Shown here in pieces: positions 31,814 to 37,533 of a DNA stretch of 37,533 bases. Location of the stretch: the IMG/VR virus record IMGVR_UViG_3300048687_000098, positions 1 through 37,533 of that record; one strand, 5' to 3'. The stretch is from a virus. Within the stretch, counting starts at the first letter, position 1; each line of letters opens with the position of its first letter. The notes under the pieces are model-generated. The model was not told the origin of the DNA. It ran no database searches and worked only from the letters and a program-made list of their open reading frames with translations. The position numbers and the translations under genes were made by a program.

Positions 31814-32068
31814 TCATTCTCCACGAGTCTCCTCCCGTGTGATAGTGGGCGAATCCACACGCCGCCAGTGAAAGAAGTTCTCGATTGGCAGGACGCCGAC
31901 CATGATCATCCCGATGATGAGTTGGGTGGCCCGTTCCTCGGGGTTGAGCAGCGCATTGCCGATGGTCCAGCACCCGAGGCCGAAAACAACGAACCGTCGA
32001 ACGAACGTGAAGACGATCTCAACTGTCGTCACCCGTTGAGCAGGCTCGTCCATGTCTTCTGCCCGCAC
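31814..32068 (-). CDS. Holin candidate, two membrane segments
   Basis: 84 residues from GTG at 32068 (ATG at 32053 is an alternative start). Two hydrophobic segments, about residues 17-41 (IVFTFVRRFVVFGLGCWTIG) and 49-65 (QLIIGMIMVGVLPI), are followed by a charged C-terminal tail (REETRGE). The gene overlaps the end of the endolysin gene by 40 bases. Two-segment small membrane proteins next to the endolysin are usually holins, which form membrane holes for lysin release. No experimental support; another membrane role is possible. Confidence 0.7.
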   Translation of the reverse strand: MRAEDMDEPAQRVTTVEIVFTFVRRFVVFGLGCWTIGNALLNPEERATQLIIGMIMVGVLPIENFFHWRRVDSPTITREETRGE

Positions 32069-33063
32069 TGCCCATCGGCACCCAGTCCTCGGGCGGTTTG
32101 GAAGTTCTTGAGCGTCGTCTCGGTGCCGCTGCCGAACACACCGTCGAAGTTGGCCTGGTTGGCCGGGTTCATGGCTCCGTTGGCGCCGAGCATGCGCTGC
32201 ATCCGCTTCACGTCCATACCCGTGTTTCCCTTGACCAGGGAGGGGATGCCGTTGCCCGCCTCCATGAACCAGTCCCAGCAGTCACGGTCACAGATGCCAT
32301 CCTGCGTCGCCCCTTTGGTGGCCAGGAACCGGTTGAGCGCAGCCTCGGTACCCGAGCCGAAGATGCCGTCGAAGTTCCCCATGTTGTTCGGGTCCATCTG
32401 GCCGGCGAGAGCGAGGAAGTGCTGCAGTCGCTTGACCGGCGTGCCCTGGTTGCCCCTCTTCAGGATGGGCATCTTGTTCATCAGGTCAGTGGCCCAGTTG
32501 GTGGTCGGCGGTGGTGTCGTGGTGGGAGGTGGCGTCGTGGTCGGTGGCGGCTCGCTGGGGAGCACCCACTTCATCGGCGGCGGCGATCCGGCCCTGATCC
32601 ATGCGCTGACGCTGTGCGGGAACTCGGTGAACTGGAAGTGCCACACCTCGCCGCCCCAGGTGGCCTGCTCCAGCCCGTACTCCTCGCAGTGCGCTGCAGC
32701 CCACTTCAGGTCACCGATGGCGTCGACCGCTGCCGCACCACCATGCACGATGTCCTCATGGAACGAGCGACCAGGTGGCGCAGCGTGGGCCGCACCCTTC
32801 TTCAACTGGTAGCGCTGGCCTTGGTAGAAGCAGCAACCACCCGAGGACACGACATAGTGGCGGTCGAGGAAGACGCGCTGCTGCTGGGCCGTCGAGCGAC
32901 CGGCCCCACCGATGCCGAGCTTGCCCTCGCTGGCGATCTGGAATGCCTTCCAACGCCGCTGGTACTCGACGTGGAGCATCTGCACCGACGAGCGGGCGAA
33001 GACCTCTTCGATGGTCTTCTGCGCTGGCGGGCTGTTGTAGCCGTCCGGGTAAGTGACAGCCAT
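32029..33063 (-). CDS. Endolysin: M15/VanY-type peptidase with two peptidoglycan-binding domains
   Basis: 344 residues. The catalytic part (about 1-155) carries SFH at 100-102, a following Asp114 (GGAAAVDA) and GGEVWHFQF (137-145, Glu139 and His142), the zinc ligands and catalytic Glu of D-Ala-D-Ala carboxypeptidase/L-Ala-D-Glu peptidase-like M15 enzymes. The SxH to Asp interval is longer than usual. A Pro/Thr linker (171-188) leads to two peptidoglycan-binding modules (about 198-270 and 275-344), each with FDGxFGSGTE. It cleaves host cell-wall peptide crosslinks from inside at lysis. No signal peptide, so a holin is needed; one is adjacent. Confidence 0.85.
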   Translation of the reverse strand: MAVTYPDGYNSPPAQKTIEEVFARSSVQMLHVEYQRRWKAFQIASEGKLGIGGAGRSTAQQQRVFLDRHYVVSSGGCCFYQGQRYQLKKGAAHAAPPGRSFHEDIVHGGAAAVDAIGDLKWAAAHCEEYGLEQATWGGEVWHFQFTEFPHSVSAWIRAGSPPPMKWVLPSEPPPTTTPPPTTTPPPTTNWATDLMNKMPILKRGNQGTPVKRLQHFLALAGQMDPNNMGNFDGIFGSGTEAALNRFLATKGATQDGICDRDCWDWFMEAGNGIPSLVKGNTGMDVKRMQRMLGANGAMNPANQANFDGVFGSGTETTLKNFQTARGLGADGQCGQKTWTSLLNG

Positions 33064-33170
33064 CAGACCTCGTCGGGTTCCTTGGGGTCGTAGGGGTCCG
33101 TGACGTTCTCGTCGGGGATCTCGTCCTCGTCTTCATCCTCGTCTTCGTAGAACGGATCAGTCGTGGTCAT
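33063..33170 (-). CDS. 35-residue acidic peptide upstream of endolysin
   Basis: It starts with ATG at 33170 and its TGA overlaps the endolysin ATG (TGATG). It reads MTTTDPFYEDEDEDEDE and ends DPKEPDEV. Extreme acidity and stop/start coupling suggest a real leader gene that ensures endolysin translation. A second acidic peptide occurs at 10684-10800. Confidence 0.55.
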   Translation of the reverse strand: MTTTDPFYEDEDEDEDEIPDENVTDPYDPKEPDEV

Positions 33171-33199
33171 ACCCACGGAGAATAGACCATAGAGGCCTA

Positions 33200-33228
33200 A
33201 GAGATGCGGACGCTGTACTCTGTGTCAA
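33200..33228 (-). promoter_or_regulatory. Weak promoter candidate for lysis genes
   Basis: On the minus strand a perfect TTGACA (33223-33228) lies in the divergent gap between the lysis cassette and the secreted-protein gene. Seventeen bases on comes ATCTCT, a poor -10. The -35 alone stands out, so the call is tentative. Confidence 0.25.
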
Positions 33229-33270
33229 CTCGACGGCAGTGGAGCCGTTAACACACGGAAAGAAGCCAGA

Positions 33271-35280
33271 ATGTCCAGACGGTGGGTCCCAGCGATTGCG
33301 CTAGCTGTAACGAGCATCTTCTCGACGGCGAGCCTGGCGACTGCTTTAAACGCTCATCCGGAAACGGTTGACGACGATGAGACGACAACGACGCAACCGT
33401 CTCAAGAAGAGCAGCCCCAACAGCAGGAAGAGCAGCCCCAGGAGCAGGCCCAAGTAGAGAACCAAGCTCAGGCCCAGGTCGAGGATCAGTCCGACGACCA
33501 GGACCAGGCTGACGATCAGGACGAGCAACAGTCTGACGACGATCAGCAGGTCGTACAGGAGCAGCAGGTTGTGCAGCAGCCTGACGAGCAATTGCTCCCG
33601 ATTGGCGGTGGTGACAACGAACCAACCACGACCCACGTCCACTACACCACCACCACCCATGCCGCCACGACGACCACCCAGCCCCATGGTGACGACGATG
33701 GCACGACGACCACCACCTCAGGTGGCGCAACGACCACTACCAGTGGTAACACAACGACTACCGCTGGCGCGACGACCACGACTGAGGGCAAGAAGGTCTT
33801 CGTCTGCAAGTACGTCGGCACGCCAGGTGTCGATGAGCGGCTCCAGACGGGCAACAACCCGATCAGCGTCGACTACAAGCCCGGACGCGAACCCGGCAGC
33901 TACTTCAACGACTCCCAGGGCCGCAGCTACTCGCTGGCCTACGACGTTGGCCAGGACGAGCCTGACGTAGACGAGTGTCCCCCACCCGATACCGGTGGTA
34001 CAACCACGACATCAAGCTCCACGTCCTCTACCACCACCTCTTCGGTCCCCGGTACAACTACGACGACGACATCACCGTCGAGTACTACCTCCACAACCTC
34101 GCCAAGCTCGACCACTACGACCACGACGCCGGGATCAACCACTACGATCCCCCGGCCCAGCCTGTTCGCCGTCCCCGCCGTACCGTTGTGCCTCGAAGGC
34201 CAGGCGTTCGTGTCGATCACGTTTGGCCTGCGCCCCGACCTGGCTGGCCAGACCGGCCTCCTGAGCTTTAGTCCCCAGGGCACCTCGGTCAACCTGGTCT
34301 TCAATTCGGGCGGCACGACCAACGTCCCCTGGCCGGCAGGCGGCGGCAACATCACGCTGCTGACCTACACGCTGGGCGCCGAGACGGCCACGGCCGGCCC
34401 GTTGACATTCCCCGAGGGCTGTGTGGCGGTGACGACTACCACAACGACGACGCCGGGTACTACAACTACATCCTCGACCACTTCGACTACCGCGCCGAGC
34501 ACGACGACCTCCACCACGTCGCCTACGAGCACGTCTACGTCCACCACGACGGTGGCCCCGACGACGAGCACCTCGACTACCACTACCCTGCCCCAAGGAA
34601 CGACAACGACGACGGGGGTGACGACATCAACGACAAGTACCACGACCACGGTCCCGGCCACTACCACGTCCACTACGACCCCGACGAGTACGAGTTCGAC
34701 ATCCCTCCCCGGCCAGTCAACGACGACGACTTCCTCGACCTCCCCATCCTCGACCTCGACCAGTTCGACCGTCGCCACGACGAGCACAACGCTTCCTGAG
34801 GAGTTCGAGTTCGGAGCGGCGGCGTCGGTCTGCGTGGGTGAGGTTCCGGTTATCCGCATCGCCTTCGAGAACACATTCCCGGAGTTGGCCGGCCAGATGG
34901 GCACGTTGACGATGCGTGACATCAATGGCAACGTGGTGGGCACCGTCCCGCTCGTCTACACACCGGGGACCACGGCCGACGTGCTCTACCCGGGCAGCGT
35001 GATCAACGCTGATGGGTCGATCGCAGACGTGCCGGGTTGGATCCTGACCGGCGACGGCTTCTGGATCCGTGACCCCAGTGACGAGTTCCTCCGTGAGGGC
35101 ATCGCCCTGGAGTACACGGTCAACCCGACCGCCACGGCCTTCGTGACCTACCCACCGGAGTCGGCGGCTTGCGCCAACCCCAACGGGCCGTTCCCGCCAG
35201 GTGCACCGGTTGTTCCTCCGGGTGGCCCGTTCGAGCCGATCCCCGTGGGGCCGGCGCCAGTATTGCCACCAACCCGATGA
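33271..35280 (+). CDS. Secreted mucin-like Thr-rich protein with duplicated beta domains
   Basis: 669 residues, preceded by GGAAAG. A signal peptide (MSRRWVPAIALAVTSIFSTA, to about 25) is followed by a Gln/Glu/Asp-rich stretch (about 45-115) and a Thr-rich linker. Next comes a small Cys domain (KVFVCKYVGTPGVDERLQTG) ending near 235, then further Thr/Ser linkers. These separate two related domains, CLEGQAFVSITFGLRPDLAG near 305 and CVGEVPVIRIAFENTFPELA near 525, followed by a Pro/Gly-rich end. There is no sortase motif or C-terminal membrane anchor. Such architecture is typical of actinobacterial, especially acidimicrobial, surface proteins, so host origin is likely. Possible roles are a cell-surface decoy, superinfection exclusion or a virion attachment; none is proven. 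Confidence 0.75.
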   Translation: MSRRWVPAIALAVTSIFSTASLATALNAHPETVDDDETTTTQPSQEEQPQQQEEQPQEQAQVENQAQAQVEDQSDDQDQADDQDEQQSDDDQQVVQEQQVVQQPDEQLLPIGGGDNEPTTTHVHYTTTTHAATTTTQPHGDDDGTTTTTSGGATTTTSGNTTTTAGATTTTEGKKVFVCKYVGTPGVDERLQTGNNPISVDYKPGREPGSYFNDSQGRSYSLAYDVGQDEPDVDECPPPDTGGTTTTSSSTSSTTTSSVPGTTTTTTSPSSTTSTTSPSSTTTTTTPGSTTTIPRPSLFAVPAVPLCLEGQAFVSITFGLRPDLAGQTGLLSFSPQGTSVNLVFNSGGTTNVPWPAGGGNITLLTYTLGAETATAGPLTFPEGCVAVTTTTTTTPGTTTTSSTTSTTAPSTTTSTTSPTSTSTSTTTVAPTTSTSTTTTLPQGTTTTTGVTTSTTSTTTTVPATTTSTTTPTSTSSTSLPGQSTTTTSSTSPSSTSTSSTVATTSTTLPEEFEFGAAASVCVGEVPVIRIAFENTFPELAGQMGTLTMRDINGNVVGTVPLVYTPGTTADVLYPGSVINADGSIADVPGWILTGDGFWIRDPSDEFLREGIALEYTVNPTATAFVTYPPESAACANPNGPFPPGAPVVPPGGPFEPIPVGPAPVLPPTR

Positions 35281-35353
35281 TGTGATGAGATAACATCTGA
35301 CAAACGGCATCGGGCCGGCACGCAGCAACGCGACGCCCTTTGGTGCCCGTTAC

Positions 35354-35389
35354 GAAGGGGCTGCGGTGGGTGACTCCCGCAGCCCCTTC
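35354..35389 (+). terminator. First of two tandem hairpins after secreted-protein gene
   Basis: Bases 35354-35366 and 35377-35389 pair perfectly over 13 positions (GAAGGGGCTGCGG / CCGCAGCCCCTTC) with a 10-base loop. It lies about 75 bases after the stop at 35280. TCT follows but no T-run, so it may be a terminator without U-tract, as is common in Actinobacteria. Confidence 0.65.
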
Positions 35390-35397
35390 TCCATACG

Positions 35398-35439
35398 CCC
35401 AGCCGCACCAGGACTCAGGGGTGTCATGGTGCGGCTGGG
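35398..35439 (+). terminator. Second tandem hairpin
   Basis: Bases 35398-35410 and 35427-35439 pair perfectly over 13 positions (CCCAGCCGCACCA / TGGTGCGGCTGGG), with a 16-base loop. It starts nine bases after the first hairpin and sits just before the promoter at 35463, insulating the next transcription unit. TTCAAGTTTCT follows. Confidence 0.65.
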
Positions 35440-35462
35440 TTCAAGTTTCTAGCAACTAGGTC

Positions 35463-35491
35463 TTGTCATACTGATGTTGTTGAGATATGGT
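35463..35491 (+). promoter_or_regulatory. Promoter for leaderless start at 35499
   Basis: TTGTCA (35463-35468, 5/6 consensus), a 17-base spacer and TATGGT (35486-35491) are followed after seven bases by ATG at 35499. The design is the same as at 28723-28751. An ATG at 35487 lies inside the -10 and cannot be the start if this promoter is used. Confidence 0.65.
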
Positions 35492-35498
35492 GGCGGCC

Positions 35499-36194
35499 AT
35501 GACAGCCACCGCTGACGACCACCACGACCCCTCCGTGATCAACGAACTGCTGATCGACTTCCACCAGAAGCTCCTCAACCAGTGGAACGCCGAAGCCGAG
35601 GCTGACCAGTTCATCGCTGAGATGCGTACCTCACACCCAGAGGCCTTCGCCCTGTGGGTTGAGGATCACGTCGTGGACATCGTGGTGCGCTTCCTGCGTG
35701 ACCTGGAGCGTCGAGATCGTGACGCCGCCCGCAGTCTGCGCAAGAAGCAACTGATCAAGACCCGTGCCATGCAGCACCTGCGTGAAGAGCGGCGCCGTGA
35801 AGCCGAAGCTCGTGGCGAGACCTGGGATGAGACCGAGGATCTGAACGATGAGGCCAACGAGGTGCAGTCGATCTTCGAGCTTGTCGTCAACGCCACCGTC
35901 GATGGTGTGACCAAGCGCATCGGTGCCTGGACCGCCGAAGACATGAAGTACATCAGCCGCCAGTACTTCAAGGTTGGCGCCGGCTTCATCCGTCAAGGTG
36001 AAGTGGTGAACACCCTGGCCGAAGTGTTCGACACCAAGCGCCAGTTGCTGTTCCGGAAGGCCATCGCCGTTGGTAACACACGTGACGCCCAGAAGTACAG
36101 CGATCCCACGCTGACAGTGGCGGAAGTTCTGACCGAAGAAGAGGTCACAGAGATCTGGGTCGACAACGACTCAGAAGCACAAGCAACACCATAA
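35499..36194 (+). CDS. Charged helical protein of unknown function
   Basis: 231 residues from MTATADDHHDPSVINELL at 35499; the frame also opens at 35487, within the promoter. The N-terminal ~120 residues are helical and charged (DIVVRFLRDLERRDRDAARS, MQHLREERRREAEARGE), the middle (SIFELVVNATVDGVTKRIGA) and C-terminal parts (YISRQYFKVGAGFIRQGEVV, VAEVLTEEEVTEIWVDND) mixed. There is no recognised domain. It is followed after 15 bases by the next gene, and the two form one unit between promoter and terminal hairpin. Probably an early or regulatory gene pair, by location. Confidence 0.65.
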   Translation: MTATADDHHDPSVINELLIDFHQKLLNQWNAEAEADQFIAEMRTSHPEAFALWVEDHVVDIVVRFLRDLERRDRDAARSLRKKQLIKTRAMQHLREERRREAEARGETWDETEDLNDEANEVQSIFELVVNATVDGVTKRIGAWTAEDMKYISRQYFKVGAGFIRQGEVVNTLAEVFDTKRQLLFRKAIAVGNTRDAQKYSDPTLTVAEVLTEEEVTEIWVDNDSEAQATP

Positions 36195-36209
36195 CGGAGT
36201 ATCACAATC

Positions 36210-36986
36210 ATGACCATGGAACAGGAACAGACCAAGCGACACTTGGAGCGTGACACCAGCCGCTCTGTGTTTGCCAAAGAGCGGGAGAAGGTGTGGGGAT
36301 ACTGCTTCGATGTCGAGGTCGAGGTTCACTCGATGCTCGGCGGCGTTCCGTCCGATCCCAACGTGCGCCGGGGCTGGCTGATGCAGCGCCTCTCCCCTGA
36401 GGGTGAGCGCAACAACGCCAAGGACCAGCGCCTGCTGGAACTCATCGAGAAGGCCGTGGCTGAAGGCAAGACGGCCGATGAAGCTGCAGACAGCCTCTCG
36501 GTGAACGGCTTCGTGCGCGATGCCAACGGCGGTCTCAACTTTGAGGGCCGCTGCGTGAAGGCTGGGATCAAGGAAAGCTTCAGCATCGCCCTCGGCGGCG
36601 GTCACCTCAAGGCCCGTGGTTGGGGTGCAACGAATAAGGGGCTGAGCGGCTTCGTTGCCGAGCACATCCAGATTCCGGTTGACCTCGTACCGTTGTATCA
36701 AGCTGACGGAGTAACACAATATACTCAGCCCGATGGCATCGAGCAGCGGTTCGTCTCAACCTTCCGTGGCCAGAGCATCAGCTATTCCGAACGGTTGGAC
36801 CTCGCCGTGATGAAGTTCCTCGTATTGAGCGACTGGGACTTCGGTGACAACTGGGCAACCATTTGGGCCTTGGGCGAGGAGAACGGCATCGGCAGCATGA
36901 GGAGCCAAGGGGCGGGAAGATTCATCGTCACGAAATGGGAACCTCGCAAGCCGGTTAAGTCCACCGTGGTAGAGCGCCCGATCTGA
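36210..36986 (+). CDS. Unknown protein with Gly-rich C-terminal loop (RAMP-like feature)
   Basis: 258 residues, with CGGAG before the ATG. The N-terminus is charged, then FDVEVEVHSMLGGVPSDPNV and a strand-helix pattern. Central residues read GFVRDANGGLNFEGRCVKAG and GHLKARGWGATNK. Near the C-terminus GIGSMRSQGAGRFIVTKWEP has the G-x-x-R-x-x-G-x-G-R-F layout of Gly-rich loops in RNA-binding repeat-associated (RAMP-like) folds. This is only a local likeness; nothing else points to CRISPR. It is co-transcribed with the 35499 gene and ends ten bases before a strong hairpin. Function unknown. Confidence 0.6.
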   Translation: MTMEQEQTKRHLERDTSRSVFAKEREKVWGYCFDVEVEVHSMLGGVPSDPNVRRGWLMQRLSPEGERNNAKDQRLLELIEKAVAEGKTADEAADSLSVNGFVRDANGGLNFEGRCVKAGIKESFSIALGGGHLKARGWGATNKGLSGFVAEHIQIPVDLVPLYQADGVTQYTQPDGIEQRFVSTFRGQSISYSERLDLAVMKFLVLSDWDFGDNWATIWALGEENGIGSMRSQGAGRFIVTKWEPRKPVKSTVVERPI

Positions 36987-36996
36987 CGACATGATG

Positions 36997-37037
36997 TGAT
37001 ACCACCCTTTGCTTGGCGGAAGCAGGGGGTGGTATCA
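36997..37037 (+). terminator. 18-bp hairpin after the 35499-36986 unit
   Basis: Bases 36997-37014 pair with 37020-37037 over 18 positions, with two G-U pairs, and a GGCGG loop. The outer arms are TGATACCACCC and its complement, which contain the recurring GTGATACC motif. There is no T-run after it. Its place ten bases behind the stop supports a terminator. The outer dyad might also be a protein-binding site. Confidence 0.7.
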
Positions 37038-37080
37038 TGCTACGAACGGACTGACAAAGGTGAGACCTAGTCCATCTCAC

Positions 37081-37533
37081 AGCGACAACACGACTTCCCG
37101 CCTCGCCCCGACCCCGTACGACACAAGTCGTCCCTGATCCGACTTGCCTCGCCCCCTCTTCTCTTAACGTGCCCCTCCTGACGAGCCAACCCCAACCCGG
37201 CCGCGTCCCCTCGGCTCCGACTGGTCTACCCGTCTCTTGCTCAGTCCGACCCGCAACGACTTGCCAGGCCTCGCCCGCTCCAACACATCTCTGCCCCGCT
37301 CCGACGAGCCGTCACATCTCGGCACGGCCCTGGTCGCCCTGACCCCACCCCGCTCATAGCCGACTTCCCTCGTCAGCACGCCTCTGCTCTACTCGTAACC
37401 GACCAGCCTCGCTCGCCCCGGGCCTGCCCATTTCCGCCCCATTCTGACTACTCTCCCCTGGCCCAACCTGATCTTCTCGCACCTTCACGACTACCCCCCT
37501 CAGCCCCCGCCGCCTCAGTCCCCGTCTCCCCCG
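37081..37533. other. C-rich, G-poor stretch without convincing gene, to window end
   Basis: About 450 bases with strong strand asymmetry. In 37141-37200, for example, C makes up about half and G about one sixth. Plus-strand frames are broken by stops or lack a start; a 71-codon minus-strand frame (37164-37379) is Arg/Gly/Ser-rich and looks like a shadow of composition. Short words recur irregularly (CCGACTT, CCTCGCCCC, TCCGAC), but no exact repeat of useful length or regular period is visible. Possible meanings are a Rho-utilisation region, a replication or packaging region, a structured RNA, or a poorly assembled end. Confidence 0.5.

Noticed and set aside
32098-33093. Long plus-strand frames over the endolysin gene (also 31766-32812)
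   Set aside because: Shadows of the well-supported minus-strand endolysin and holin genes; Arg/Gly/Val/His-rich with no domain.
33600-34790. Repeated ACGAC/ACCAC DNA in the secreted-protein gene as a noncoding repeat
   Set aside because: It is explained by Thr-rich linkers in one open frame with normal domains between them.
37164-37379. 71-codon minus-strand frame
   Set aside because: Arg/Gly/Ser-rich composition expected from the skewed DNA; no Shine-Dalgarno, no coupling, no recognisable motif.
37081-37533. C-rich region as a CRISPR- or TIGR-type guide array
   Set aside because: No exact repeat longer than about nine bases and no constant spacing; no nearby nuclease or Nop-like gene.

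Overview
The window is part of a tailed double-stranded DNA phage genome (or a complete prophage's structural half). It is moderately GC-rich, with tightly packed genes and ATGA, TGATG and GTGA start/stop overlaps. Nothing looks like a cellular chromosome. An actinobacterial host is suggested by frequent GTG starts, GC-rich third codon positions, probable leaderless starts and an M15-type endolysin with a Pro/Thr linker. The very Thr-rich secreted protein resembles those abundant in Acidimicrobiia and related Actinobacteria, so a host in that group is plausible, but this is inference.

Layout. From about 33.2 kb down to base 1 almost everything is on the minus strand and reads right to left. 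The order is: a lysis cassette (acidic peptide, endolysin, two-TM holin candidate, CxxC peptide; 33.2-31.7 kb); a block of small accessory genes, several with their own promoter-like sites (31.7-27.9 kb); a tRNA-Gly(GCC) directly upstream of terminase large subunit (27.8-26.1 kb); small and internal-virion-type genes (25.9-21.6 kb); portal, scaffold, N4-gp56-type major capsid protein and a decoration-type protein (21.6-16.5 kb). An unusually long run of fibre and adhesin genes follows (16.2-2.2 kb). It holds a tail-collar protein with HxH motifs, two collagen-like fibres, a propeller-like protein, an apiosidase-like glycoside hydrolase, modular beta proteins and a fibre with about 21 histidine-containing repeats. 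Connector-like and small genes, and a second ParB-like protein, follow at the left edge (2.2-0 kb). The tape measure and the rest of the tail are not in the window.

On the plus strand from 33.27 kb there is a large secreted Thr-rich protein, two tandem hairpins, then two genes of unknown function behind a well-formed promoter, closed by a strong hairpin. The last ~450 bases are a C-rich, G-poor stretch without a convincing gene. Single plus-strand genes also sit inside the minus block at 25957 (37-residue membrane peptide) and 29670.

How it works together. Terminase, portal, scaffold, capsid and decoration genes build and fill the head. The genes between portal and terminase probably encode proteins packaged in or bound to the head. 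The fibre block gives host adsorption and probably surface-polysaccharide digestion, and the lysis cassette releases progeny. Points most worth a second look are the C-rich terminal region, the leaderless and symmetric promoters, a conserved HDxFGH...E protein ending in a perfect clamp-binding motif, the histidine-ladder fibre and the mucin-like secreted protein.
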